From the NCBI GenBank assembly GCA_016182795.1, contig JACPFW010000035.1, positions 25,929-89,928 of the forward strand: DNA of 64,000 nucleotides. Reading direction: 5' to 3'. Of this stretch, positions 25,319 to 35,400 are shown one piece after another (the first letter of the stretch is position 1; every line of letters begins with the position of its first letter). The notes under the pieces are model-generated. The model saw nothing but the letters and a program-made list of their open reading frames with translations. It did no database searches and was not told the origin of the DNA. This DNA is from Gemmatimonadota bacterium. Lineage in GTDB: Bacteria > Gemmatimonadota > Gemmatimonadetes > Gemmatimonadales > Gemmatimonadaceae. A program made the position numbers and the translations under genes.

Positions 25319-28013
25319 CCCCGTGCGCGCGGTGCGTCGGTACACCGTTCCGTTGATTGTCGCGCTGCTCGCGGCCACCGGGGGACGGGCGTCGGCGCAG
25401 TCGAGTACCGCGCTCAGTGGCGATCGTCCGTGGATGGAGCGGCAACGCGCCATCGCCGAGCGCGCGCAGCTCCTGCTGGCGCGGATGACGCTCGAGGAGA
25501 AGTTCTGGCAGCTGTTCATGGTGCCGGGCGATCCGCTGCGAGACACCACGGCATTCGCGCACGGCGCGTACGGGGTGCAGCTGCTCGCCCTCCGCGAGCG
25601 GCTTGGCGACAGCGCGCGCTTGCCGACCGACGCATCGGCGTTGGCCGACTCCGCGCAGCGGTTCTTCGTAAAGCGCACTCGGCTCGGCATTCCGGCGATC
25701 TTCTTTGAAGAAGGGGTGCACGGCCTCATGCAGGACGGCGCCGCGGTTTTTCCGTCCGCCATCGGACTCGCGGCGTCGTGGGACACGGCCCTCGTGCAGA
25801 AGGTGGCGGGGGCCATCGCGCAGGAGGCTCGTGACCGCGGCGTGCGCCAGCTGCTTGCGCCGGTCATCAATCTTGCGCGCGATCCGCGCTGGGGGCGCGT
25901 CGACGAGACCTACGGCGAGGACTCGTGGCTGAGCAGCGCGATGGGACGCGCGTATGTGCGGGCGCTCGAATCCAACGGTGTGGTCGCCACGCCCAAGCAC
26001 TTTGTGGCCAACCACGGCGATGGTGGTCGCGACTCGTATCCGGTGTCGGCGGACGCCGCGACGCTCGCCGACCTGCATTTCCCGCCCTTCCGTGAGGCGA
26101 TCGGCGCTGGTGCGCGCTCATTGATGGCGTCGTACAACAGCCTCAACGGCGTGCCGGCATCGGAGAATGAGTCGCTGCTCACGCGCACCCTGCGCGGCGA
26201 TTGGCGGTTCGGCGGTGTCGTGATCTCCGATCAAGGCGGCGTCGGCGGGTCGGCGGTGTTGCATCACACCGCGGCCGATTATACCGAGTCCACGGCGCGC
26301 GCGATGCGTGCGGGATTGGACGTCATCTTCCAGAGCGGCGTCGGCGATGCGCGCCTCTTCTGGCCCGCCGTGCGTGACGGTCGCGTGCCGCGTGCGGCGC
26401 TCGACACCGCCGTGGTTCGCGTGTTGCGGCTCAAATTTGCGCTCGGACTCTTTGAGCAGCCCTATGCCGGCGCGGTGAAGGCCTGGGGTCCTCAGTACGC
26501 ACTCGCCGTGCGTGCCGCCGAGTCGTCGCTCGTGCTGCTGCAAAACGCGCGCGCCACGCTGCCGCTTGCCGACACGGTCAAGCGCCTCGTGGTCATCGGC
26601 GCTCCGGCGCACACCGTGCTGTTGGGCGGCTACAGCGTGCGCCCCGCCCGCGAACGCTCGCTGGTGATCGAACTCGCCGCCCGCCTCACGGGGCGCACCA
26701 TCGTCATTGGCGCGGCGGGTCCATCGGTAACGGCGCCCGACTGGGATCCGATTCCGGCTGCGGCGCTCGAGCACGACTCGTCGGGTACGCGCGCCGGCGG
26801 ACTGAAGGCCGAGTACTTCTCGACGCCGTCATTCGACGGCGCACCGGTGGTCACACGCACGGATGCCACCATTGATCAGCGGTGGACCTTCAACCGGCCG
26901 GCGCGCGGTGTGGACACCGACTGGTTCGCGGTGCGGTGGACGGGCTGGCTCGAAGTGCCCCGCGGCGACACGGTGCGAGTGGCGGTTGAGGGCGACGACG
27001 GATTCCAACTGTGGATCGACGACACGCTGGCGGTGGATGCCGACCGCAAGGTGTCGTACTCGCGACACATCGCACCGGCGTTGCTCACCGCCGGCCGGCA
27101 TGCGCTTCGACTGCAGTATCGGCAAACAACCGGGAATGGCCGCGTCCGTCTGTTGTGGGACAAGGGCTACACCGACCGCATGCGCGCCGACGAACGTGCG
27201 ATCGCCGAAGCGGTGCAAGACGCGCGCGGCGCCGACGCGGCGGTCATTGCCGTCGGCGTTGACGAAGGTGAGTTCCGTGACCGCTCGTCGCTGCACCTGC
27301 CAGGGCGTCAGGAAGAGCTCATCGCTCGCGTGGCGGCAACGGGTACGCCGGTCACGGTGATCATCTATTCAGGCGGCGCGGTGATCACCACGCCGTGGAT
27401 GGACAAGGTCGGTGCGATTCTGCAGGCGTTCTATCCCGGCGAAGGCGGCGCCGAGGCGATCGCACGCGTGTTGCTGGGCGACGTGAGCCCCGGCGGCAGA
27501 TTGCCGTTCACCGTGCCGCGCTTTGAGGGCCAGCTGCCGCTCGTCTATGACCACCTCCCCACCGGACGCGGCGACGACTACGTCGATCTCACGGGGCAGC
27601 CGCTGTTCCCGTTTGGCTACGGGTTGACCTTCGCGCCGTTCCGTTACGACAGCCTCACCATCACCGGCAACGCTCGGAGTGCGCAGGACACGGTTTGCGT
27701 GCAATTCTGGGTGGGCAACACTGCAATGACACCCGGGCGGAGCTCCGGCGACGAAGTGGTGCAACTGTACATGCGGCACCGCACGGCGCCAACAGCCCAG
27801 CCGGTGCTCGCGTTGCGCGGATTTGCGCGCGTAACACTGTCGCCCGGTGGGTGGCAACGGGTGCGGTTCACGCTGCCGGCGAGGGCGCTCTACGTCCGAG
27901 ACGAAAAGGGACGCCTTGTTCCACCCACTGGCCCCATTGAGTTCTTCGTTGGCGCGTCGTCTCGCGACATTCGACTGCGCGGCTTGCTCGACCCGCACAG
28001 AGCATCGCGATGA
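25290..28013 (+). CDS. Glycoside hydrolase family 3 with PA14 insert
   Basis: 907 residues. Signal segment (YTVPLIVALLAATGGRASA), GH3 N-terminal barrel with nucleophile Asp314 in VVISDQGG and the PKHFVANHGDGGRDSY loop, PA14 domain (about 510-640; KAEYFSTPSFDG, VRVAVEGDDGFQLWIDD), GH3 C-terminal sandwich (DAAVIAVGVDEGEF, SGGAVITTPWM) and a fibronectin-III-like end. A periplasmic or secreted beta-glucosidase or xylosidase is expected. ATG 25290 has GGAG four bases upstream; GTG 25323 is an alternative without one. The stop overlaps the next ATG (ATGA), so it is cotranscribed with a fucosidase-type enzyme, pointing to degradation of a fucose- or xylose-bearing glycan. Confidence 0.93.
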   Translation: MRFSRCRAVNPVRAVRRYTVPLIVALLAATGGRASAQSSTALSGDRPWMERQRAIAERAQLLLARMTLEEKFWQLFMVPGDPLRDTTAFAHGAYGVQLLALRERLGDSARLPTDASALADSAQRFFVKRTRLGIPAIFFEEGVHGLMQDGAAVFPSAIGLAASWDTALVQKVAGAIAQEARDRGVRQLLAPVINLARDPRWGRVDETYGEDSWLSSAMGRAYVRALESNGVVATPKHFVANHGDGGRDSYPVSADAATLADLHFPPFREAIGAGARSLMASYNSLNGVPASENESLLTRTLRGDWRFGGVVISDQGGVGGSAVLHHTAADYTESTARAMRAGLDVIFQSGVGDARLFWPAVRDGRVPRAALDTAVVRVLRLKFALGLFEQPYAGAVKAWGPQYALAVRAAESSLVLLQNARATLPLADTVKRLVVIGAPAHTVLLGGYSVRPARERSLVIELAARLTGRTIVIGAAGPSVTAPDWDPIPAAALEHDSSGTRAGGLKAEYFSTPSFDGAPVVTRTDATIDQRWTFNRPARGVDTDWFAVRWTGWLEVPRGDTVRVAVEGDDGFQLWIDDTLAVDADRKVSYSRHIAPALLTAGRHALRLQYRQTTGNGRVRLLWDKGYTDRMRADERAIAEAVQDARGADAAVIAVGVDEGEFRDRSSLHLPGRQEELIARVAATGTPVTVIIYSGGAVITTPWMDKVGAILQAFYPGEGGAEAIARVLLGDVSPGGRLPFTVPRFEGQLPLVYDHLPTGRGDDYVDLTGQPLFPFGYGLTFAPFRYDSLTITGNARSAQDTVCVQFWVGNTAMTPGRSSGDEVVQLYMRHRTAPTAQPVLALRGFARVTLSPGGWQRVRFTLPARALYVRDEKGRLVPPTGPIEFFVGASSRDIRLRGLLDPHRASR

Positions 28014-29440
28014 CCGACCACCGCGATGGCGCGCCGCTCACTCGGCGACAGTTCACCCTGCTCACCGGCGGCGCGCTCGTCACGGCGCGCGGCGCGTCGG
28101 CGCTAATGCCGCCGGCCGCAGGTCCTGCTGGCGCTGCCGCGCCCCACGTTGTGCGCGACCGCCCGCGCCCCACGCCCGCGCAAGTTGCCTGGCAGCGCGA
28201 CGAGTTCGCGCTCTTTCTGCATTTCGGCGTCAACACCTTCACCGACCGCGAGTGGGGCGACGGCCGCGAGGATCCCGCGATCTTCAATCCCGCCGCCCTC
28301 GACGTTCGGCAGTGGGCGCGAGTGGCGCGTGACGCCGGGGCGCGGTGCCTGATTCTCACCGCCAAGCATCACGATGGCTTCTGCCTGTGGCCCACGCGCA
28401 CGTCGCGCCACTCGGTAGCGTCGAGTCCGTGGAAGAGCGGCCGCGGCGATCTGGTGCGCGAGTGCGTGGACGCGGCGCGCGAGTTCGGTCTGCGCGCGGG
28501 ACTGTACTGCTCGCCGTGGGATCGCAACGCCCCCGTGTACGGCGATTCGCCGCGCTACAACGACCTGTACATCGCCCAACTCACCGAACTGCTGACGCAG
28601 TACGGCGACATCGCCGAGGTCTGGTTTGACGGCGCCAACGGCGAAGGACCCAACGGCCGCAAGCAGGTCTATGATTGGCCGCGCATCTGGGGAACCGTGC
28701 GCCGGCTGCAGCCCAACGCCGTGATGTTCTCCGACGCCGGCCCCGACGTGCGCTGGATCGGCAACGAGACAGGATCGGCCGGCGACCCGAACTGGTCGAC
28801 CGTGAATCCCGCGATCGTGACGGCACCCGGCGTGGATGGCCCGGAGATTATCCGTTCTCTGCAGCACGGCGACCCCGACGGAACGGTCTGGCGTCCCGGT
28901 GAGACTGACGTCTCCATTCGTCCCGGCTGGTTCTATCACGCCGCCGAGGACGCGAAGGTCAAGTCGGTCGTCGCGCTGATGAGCATCTGGTTTTCGTCGG
29001 TCGGGCGCAACAGCAAGCTGCTGCTCAACGTTCCGCCCAATCGCGACGGACTCATTGCCGACGCCGATGCACAGCGACTGCGCGAGTTCCGCGTGGCGCG
29101 CGATGCGATGTTCGCGCGTGAGCTGTCGCCAGTCGACTGGCGTTGGCGCGCGACCCCCGGTCCTCGCCTCGAAGGGATGGCGACGCTCGCGGCGCCGGCG
29201 ACGGTGGGCGTCGTTCGGTTGGGCGAGTCGATCGAGCAGGGGCAGCAGGTGGCGCGCTATCGGCTCGAAGGCGACTCCGGCAATGGAGAGTGGCGCACAC
29301 TCGCCGCCGGACAGACGATCGGGTACTGCAAGCTCGACCGAATCGACCCGCTCGTTGCCGTGTCGCGCCTACGCCTGACGATCGACGACATTGTGGATCA
29401 GATTTCCCCGGTCACGGTGCGTCTGTTCGCCGCCCCGTAG
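28010..29440 (+). CDS. Exported alpha-L-fucosidase-like GH29 enzyme
   Basis: 476 residues. Twin-arginine-like signal (LTRRQFTLLTGGALVTA). GH29 barrel: FALFLHFGVNTFTDREWG, LTAKHHDGFCLWPT, and nucleophile Asp207 in EVWFDGANG. The C-terminal 110 residues form a beta-sandwich. Expected to release terminal L-fucose in the periplasm. Translationally coupled to the GH3 gene. Confidence 0.92.
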   Translation: MTDHRDGAPLTRRQFTLLTGGALVTARGASALMPPAAGPAGAAAPHVVRDRPRPTPAQVAWQRDEFALFLHFGVNTFTDREWGDGREDPAIFNPAALDVRQWARVARDAGARCLILTAKHHDGFCLWPTRTSRHSVASSPWKSGRGDLVRECVDAAREFGLRAGLYCSPWDRNAPVYGDSPRYNDLYIAQLTELLTQYGDIAEVWFDGANGEGPNGRKQVYDWPRIWGTVRRLQPNAVMFSDAGPDVRWIGNETGSAGDPNWSTVNPAIVTAPGVDGPEIIRSLQHGDPDGTVWRPGETDVSIRPGWFYHAAEDAKVKSVVALMSIWFSSVGRNSKLLLNVPPNRDGLIADADAQRLREFRVARDAMFARELSPVDWRWRATPGPRLEGMATLAAPATVGVVRLGESIEQGQQVARYRLEGDSGNGEWRTLAAGQTIGYCKLDRIDPLVAVSRLRLTIDDIVDQISPVTVRLFAAP

Positions 29441-29528
29441 AACCCAGCGCAAAGCCCCCCCGGCACGTAGCACCCGTAGCGGCTCCGCGATGCCGCCCAC
29501 GGTGACCACCTCGATCCGGGTTCCAGCA

Positions 29529-31424
29529 ATGTCCCTGCGTTTCCCCGCCATTCTCGCGGCCGCGCTCTGTCTGAGTGCCGCGTCCGCCACCGCGCAGCGC
29601 GGTGCCCCACGCAACGAACGGCCATCCGGCCCGCCCAAAGTGCATGTCGTGCCGGGTGTCCGCACCGGGCCGAGTGCGTTCCCGCTCAGCAACTACGAGC
29701 AGGTAAAGCCGCTGGCCGCCGGCCAGATGGATTTCAAGCACTACCACACGAGCGTCGAGATCGAGCAGTGGCTCCGCAAGTGGGCCACGGAGCATTCCGA
29801 CTTCGTCGAGCTGTACACAGTCGGCCGGACGTTCGGCGGGCGCGAGATCCTGCAACTGACGCTTACCGACAAGAAATCCGGCAAGGACACCGACAAGCCG
29901 GCCGCGTATTTTGAAGGTGGGCGCCATTCGGGCGAGATCACGGCCACCGAGAGCGCGCTCTACCTGGCCTGGTATCTCATCGAGAACTACGGCAAGGACG
30001 CCGACGTCACCGCGTTGCTGAAGACGCGCACGGTGTACATCCGCCCGATGAATAATCCGGACGGATCGGACATGTACCGGCTGACGGCGCAGGCGAACCG
30101 CAGCACCGTGCGGCCGTACGACGACGATGGCGATGGCCTGCTCGACGAAGATCCGCCCGAGGATCTGGACGGTGACGGATTCATCAGGCAGCTGCGCAAG
30201 TACGTCGGCGCCGGCAAGGGTGACGCGATCGTCGACACCACCGACAAGTCGGGACGCCTGATGCGCCGCGTCGGCGCCGGCAAGGGCGATTACCTGCTGA
30301 TGCAGGAAGGGATCGACAACGACGGCGACGGCCGCGTCAACGAGGACGGCATTGGCGGGCTCGACCTGCACCGCAACTATCCGGAGAACTGGCGCCCGAT
30401 GCGCGAGGCGACGGGGCGCGGCTGGACGCAGGGCGGGGCGGGCGAGTACCCGTTGTCGGAGCCGGAGACGCGCGCGGTGGTGCTGTTCCTGATGTCGCAC
30501 CCGAACGTCGGCGTCGTCAACTCCATGGATACCGCGGTGCCGATGATGCTCCGCGCTCCGTCGACGTGCGAAGAGACCGAGTGCATGTACGCGACGGACC
30601 TGAAGCTGTACCAGCACTTTGATTCGGTCGGCATCGCGAAGACCAACTACCCGTGGGCGGGTGACGTGTACCGCGTGTACAACACCCGCATGGGCGTGAA
30701 TCCGTTCACCGGTGATTCGGCGCGCCCGGCGCCGCTCTTCGGTCACGGGCCGGACTTTGGGTACTTCCAGTTCGGCGTCGTCTGGTACGGCGACGAACTG
30801 TGGAACGGCGGCCGCGAGAAGGACTACAACAAGGACGGGCGCGTCGACGAGTACGAGGTGCTCCGCTTCTGCGACGAGGAGTACGGCGGCAAGTGCTTCA
30901 AGCCGTGGACCAAGTTCAACGCCGGCGGCACGCTGGGCGAAGTCGAGGCCGGCGGCATGAACCCCAAGTTCTGGTCGCAGAACGCACCGCCCGAATGGCT
31001 GGAGAAGTGGGCGCGCAACGAGGCGATGTTCAATCTGTACCTCGCACAGTCACTCCCGTCGGTCGAGATCGTCAGCGCGACGTCGGCGCCGGTGAAGGCC
31101 GTGAAGCCCGCCAAGGGGGTCAAGGCCGACTCGGCGACGCATGAAATAAAGGTTACAATACGTAATAGTGGACGCCTGCCCACGGCGCTCGACATGGCCA
31201 AGCGCGTGAAGATCGTGCGTCCCGACATGATCACGCTCCGCGCGGATGCGCCCAATACGCGCCTCATTGGCCGCGCGCCCGAGTTCTGGGTGAACGGCGG
31301 CGAGACCAAGGTGATCACGCTGCGCGTGAAGGCCGGCGATACCGCGCCGAGCCGCAAGCTGACCCTGCGGTACGTCAGCACGCGCGGCGGGGTCGCGGAG
31401 ACGACGCACGAGATCAAGCCGTAA
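29529..31424 (+). CDS. Secreted M14 zinc carboxypeptidase with calcium-loop inserts
   Basis: 631 residues from ATG 29529, which opens a signal peptide (FPAILAAALCLSAASATAQ). Zinc site: His133 and Glu136 in GGRHSGEIT; substrate-binding region NNPDGSDMYRL; DLHRNYPENW continues the fold. Between them, and again later, are Asp-rich EF-hand-like calcium loops (DDDGDGLLDED, DLDGDGFIRQ, DNDGDGRVNEDG, NKDGRVDEYE). The last 120 residues form a beta domain containing an unusually AT-rich patch (31145-31170). Expected to trim C-terminal residues from peptides outside the cell. Confidence 0.92.
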   Translation: MSLRFPAILAAALCLSAASATAQRGAPRNERPSGPPKVHVVPGVRTGPSAFPLSNYEQVKPLAAGQMDFKHYHTSVEIEQWLRKWATEHSDFVELYTVGRTFGGREILQLTLTDKKSGKDTDKPAAYFEGGRHSGEITATESALYLAWYLIENYGKDADVTALLKTRTVYIRPMNNPDGSDMYRLTAQANRSTVRPYDDDGDGLLDEDPPEDLDGDGFIRQLRKYVGAGKGDAIVDTTDKSGRLMRRVGAGKGDYLLMQEGIDNDGDGRVNEDGIGGLDLHRNYPENWRPMREATGRGWTQGGAGEYPLSEPETRAVVLFLMSHPNVGVVNSMDTAVPMMLRAPSTCEETECMYATDLKLYQHFDSVGIAKTNYPWAGDVYRVYNTRMGVNPFTGDSARPAPLFGHGPDFGYFQFGVVWYGDELWNGGREKDYNKDGRVDEYEVLRFCDEEYGGKCFKPWTKFNAGGTLGEVEAGGMNPKFWSQNAPPEWLEKWARNEAMFNLYLAQSLPSVEIVSATSAPVKAVKPAKGVKADSATHEIKVTIRNSGRLPTALDMAKRVKIVRPDMITLRADAPNTRLIGRAPEFWVNGGETKVITLRVKAGDTAPSRKLTLRYVSTRGGVAETTHEIKP

Positions 31425-31440
31425 GGTCGCTGACAACTGA

Positions 31441-31480
31441 CACCACGGATTACACGGATTTGACCGTGTGATCCGTGGTG
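31441..31480. repeat. R1 compact hairpin, likely bidirectional terminator
   Basis: CACCACGGATTACACGG, a six-base loop, then CCGTGTGATCCGTGGTG: a 17-bp stem with one mismatch, built from R1 words. It lies between two convergent genes and is followed by TCTTTGTC, so it can serve as a terminator. Confidence 0.8.
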
Positions 31481-31490
31481 TCTTTGTCTC

Positions 31491-32264
31491 CTACGTGGCC
31501 GCCCACGCCATCGCGTCGCGGCGCAGGTCGTCAGGGAGCATGTGGCCGCCGGCAAATTCGCGATAGGTCACGTCGTAACCGCCGCGACGGAGCGCCGGCA
31601 GCGTATCGTCCTGGCACACACGCACGCTGATTACCGGGTCATAGGTGCCGTGCGTGACGAAGAACGCCGGGTGTCCTCGGCGTTCGCGGGTGATCACTCC
31701 ACCTGCGGACCACACCATCACGCGCGAGAACAGGTCGCCGTTGGCGAGGCCAAGCGCCAGCGACATCGTCGCGCCGTCCGAGAAGCCGCCGATCGCGACG
31801 CGCTGCGCATCCACGGCGTACTTGGCGAACGTGTCGCGCAGCGCGAGGTCGAGAAACGCAATATCCGGTCCAAAGCGCCCATTGCCGACGCCGTCCCACG
31901 TCACCTTGCGCGAGTCCACCGCAAGCAGGATCTGTCCGGTCTCGTCGGCAACCGGCACGAACGGCGTGATGAAGTTCGACGCGACGCCGCCGGCGCCGTG
32001 CAGCAGGAGCACCAGCGGGGCGGGGGTGGTCGTGGTGTACGAGGCCGGGACGTACACCATGCCATCGGCGAGCGCGTTGCCGAGCCCAAGCGGGTGCAAT
32101 CCCAGCGGGCCGGCGCTCGTTGGCGCGCCCGGGCGGGCGCTGAGCCGTGCGCTGCCCGACGCCGTCGGCTCGGTCAACCCAAGGACCTCGCACCCGGTGA
32201 GCAGTGCCGCGGCCGAGGTTGTGGCGGCGGTGAGGAATGTTCGGCGGTCAAGTCGACGTGTCAT
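31491..32264 (-). CDS. Tat-exported lipoprotein alpha/beta-hydrolase (esterase/depolymerase-like)
   Basis: 257 residues. The N-terminus MTRRLDRRTFLTAATTSAAA ends in the lipobox LLTGC, so it is a Tat-exported lipoprotein. Hydrolase features: oxyanion LLLHGAGG, nucleophile Ser in IGGFSDGATMS, Asp in GTYDPVI, His in GGHMLP. Closest in pattern to phospholipase/carboxylesterase and PHB-depolymerase-like (LpqC) proteins. Substrate unknown. Stands alone, convergent with the M14 gene. Confidence 0.87.
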   Translation of the reverse strand: MTRRLDRRTFLTAATTSAAALLTGCEVLGLTEPTASGSARLSARPGAPTSAGPLGLHPLGLGNALADGMVYVPASYTTTTPAPLVLLLHGAGGVASNFITPFVPVADETGQILLAVDSRKVTWDGVGNGRFGPDIAFLDLALRDTFAKYAVDAQRVAIGGFSDGATMSLALGLANGDLFSRVMVWSAGGVITRERRGHPAFFVTHGTYDPVISVRVCQDDTLPALRRGGYDVTYREFAGGHMLPDDLRRDAMAWAAT

Positions 32265-32406
32265 CTGCCGTACCCTACGCGTGATCGGCGGCGGAGGTGT
32301 CGCGCTCGGCGCTCCCCCTAGCCGCGCTCATTGCCCTCGGCGCACCTTGTACGGCGTGGACACCGTGTCCGGTAGCCGGCGTCTGTCACCCTGACCCCCA
32401 TCCGCC

Positions 32407-35400
32407 ATGCCTCGCCTTCGTCTCTCGTGGCTCCTCGCGAGCCTCTGCTTCGCCGCCGTCCTTCCGGCGCAGACCCGCATGCTGCGCTCCCCGTCGGTCA
32501 GCGCCAGGTACATCGCCTTCGCCTACGCGCAGAACATCTGGGTGGTCGATCGTGCCGGCGGTGCCGCGCGGCAGCTCACGAGCTTCCAGGGCGAGACGCA
32601 GAATCCCAAGCTTTCCCCCGACGGGTCGCTCGTGGCGTTCAGTGCCGCGTATGGCGGCAACACCGATGTGTATGTGGTGCCGGTCGAGGGCGGCTCGCCC
32701 AAGCGTCTGACGTGGAATTCGGCGCCCGACTTGGTCCAAGGGTGGACCCCGGACGGCAAGGCGGTCCTCTTCTCCAGCACGCGCGACACCTTTGGTCCGT
32801 CGCCGGCCCCTAAGTTCTTCACGGTGCCGGTGGGGGGCGGTCCCGAGACGTATCTCAACATCTATCGCGGCTACCAGGGACGCATTGCACCCGACGGCAA
32901 GCGAATTGCCTACCGGATGAACAACAGTTGGGACGAAGAGCGCCGCAACTACCGCGGCGGACAGAACCGCCCCATCTGGATCGCCGACCTCAAGACGCTC
33001 GACGTCGAGACGCCGTCGTGGACCGACTCCAAGGACGTGGAGCCGGCCTGGCTGGGTGACGTCGTCTATTTCATCTCCGATCGCGACGGCGTGGCCAACG
33101 TCTGGTCGTTCGACACGAAGGCGAAGAAGCTCGCGCAGGTCACGAACTTCAGCGACTTCGACGTCAAGACGCTCGATGCCGGCGCGGGGGTCGTCGTCTT
33201 TGAGCAGGCGGGCTACATCCACGAGTTCGATCCCAAGACGGGCAAGACGCAACGTCTCAACATCACGGCGGTCGGTGACTTCCCGTGGATGATGCCCGGC
33301 TGGAAGGACGTGGCGCCGCGTATCACGAACATGGCGCTGAGCCCCACGGGCAAGCGGCTGGTGGCCGAAGCGCGCGGCGAGATCTTCACGATTCCCGCCG
33401 AGAAGGGCGACGTCCGCAACATCGCGCCGTCGAGTCGGTCGGCCGAGCGCGATCCGGCGTGGAGCCCCGACGGCAAGTCGATCTCGTATTTCAGCGACAA
33501 GAGCGGGGAGTACAAGCTGTACGTCGAAGCCGCCGACGGTCTTGCGGCGCCGCGCGAGATCACGCTGCCGAACCACAAGCACTATTACACACCGGCGTGG
33601 TCGCCCGATGGAAAGAAGATCCTCTACACCGACACTGACCTGAAGCTCTGGGTGCTCGACGTCGCGAGCGGGCAGGCCAAGGTGATGGGCGAAGATCCGT
33701 GGATGGTGCCGGCGCGCACGATGAACCCCGTGTGGAGCCCGGATTCCAAGTGGATCGCCTATGTGCGCCACCTGAACTCGCTCTACAAGCAGATCGTGGC
33801 CGTGAATGTCGAGACTGGGGTCGCGAAGCCGGTGACCGACGGGCTGTCGGACGTTGTCTGGCCGGCGTTCGACGCGAGCGGCAAGTATCTGTGGTTCCTC
33901 GCGTCCACGGATTATGGGTTGAAGTCGCAGTGGCTCGACATGACCAATTATCCGTTCGAGACCACGTATGGTCTGTACTTCGCGATTCTCGCGAAGGGCG
34001 AGCCGACGCCGCTGCTGCCGGAGAGCGACGAGGAGACCGGCGCGCCCGCCGCGCCGGCGAACGCCGCGCGGGCCCCGCGCGCCGAGGGCGGCGCAGCGGA
34101 ACCGGCGGCGGCCGCCGCCCCGGCGCGTGCGGCCGTGTCGGTGACCATTGATTTCGACGGTCTCGCGTCGCGCATCATCTCGGTGCCGGGTGTGGCGCCG
34201 CGCGCGTACGCCAAGTTGATGACGGGGCTGCACGGCACGGTGTTTCTCAGCGAGGCGCTGCCGCCGACGGGGACTGGCATGTCGGCGGGCGGGCAGAATC
34301 TGCACCGCTACCAGCTGCGCGATCGCCGCGCGACAGTCTTCGTTAGCGGCATTGCCGACTACGACGTCAGTGCGGATGGCCGCAAGCTGCTGTATCGCAG
34401 CGGCGGCGGTTTCGGCGGCGGTCCCGCGGCTGGGGCGTCAGCTTCGCCCGCGCTGTTTATTGTTGACGCCGCCGGCGCGCCGCCGCAGGCCGGCGCCGGG
34501 CGCATCAACGCGACGCTGCGCGCCTGGATCGATCCAAAGCAGGAGTTCGAGCAGATCTTCAACGAAGGGTGGCGCAATCAGCGCGACTATCTGTACGTGC
34601 CCAACATGCACGGCGCCGACTGGCCGAAGATGCGCACCATGTACGGCGCGCTGCTGCCGTTCGTGAACCATCGCGCCGATCTCAACTATCTGCTTGACCA
34701 GATGGGGGCGGAGATCGCGATCGGCCACTCGTACGTGCGCGGCGGCGACATGCCGGCCGTGCCGCAGAACACGGGCGGCCAACTGGGCGCCGACTTCGTG
34801 ATGGATCAGGGACGCTACAAGATCACGCGCATCTACGACAATGAGAGCTGGAATACCGACCTGCGCGCGCCGCTCGCGGTGCCCGGCGTCGATGTGCGCG
34901 TCGGCGACTATGTGATTGCGGTGAACGGTGAAGAGCTGCGCGCGCCCGACAATCTGTATCGCCTGCTCGACGGCACGGCGGGGCGGCAGACGGTGCTGCT
35001 GGTGAACGACAAGCCGACCACCGAGGGCGCACGCAAGGTGACGGTCATTCCGGTGGCGAACGATCAGGGGCTGCGCGCCCGCGCCTGGGTGGAGCACAAC
35101 CGCCGCGTCGTTGACTCACTGTCGCAGGGCAAGCTGGCCTACGTGCATCTCCCCAACACGGGTCAGCCCGGATACACGAGCTTCAACCGTTACTACTTCG
35201 CGCAGCAGGACAAGCAGGGGGCGGTGATCGACGAGCGGTTCAACGGCGGCGGGTCGGCGGCCGACTACATCATCGACGTGCTGCAGCGCGACTTCGACGG
35301 CTACTTCAATAACGTGGCCGGCGACCGCGTGCCGTTCACCAGCCCGGCGGCCGGCATCTGGGGCCCGAAGGTGATGATCATCAACGAGCAGGCAGGGTCA

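Noticed and set aside
31145..31170. AT-rich patch in the M14 gene resembling the sequence near 9712 (CGTAATAG) as an operator or internal promoter
   Set aside because: Only 13 of 17 bases match, it lies inside a coding region, and no downstream start depends on it.
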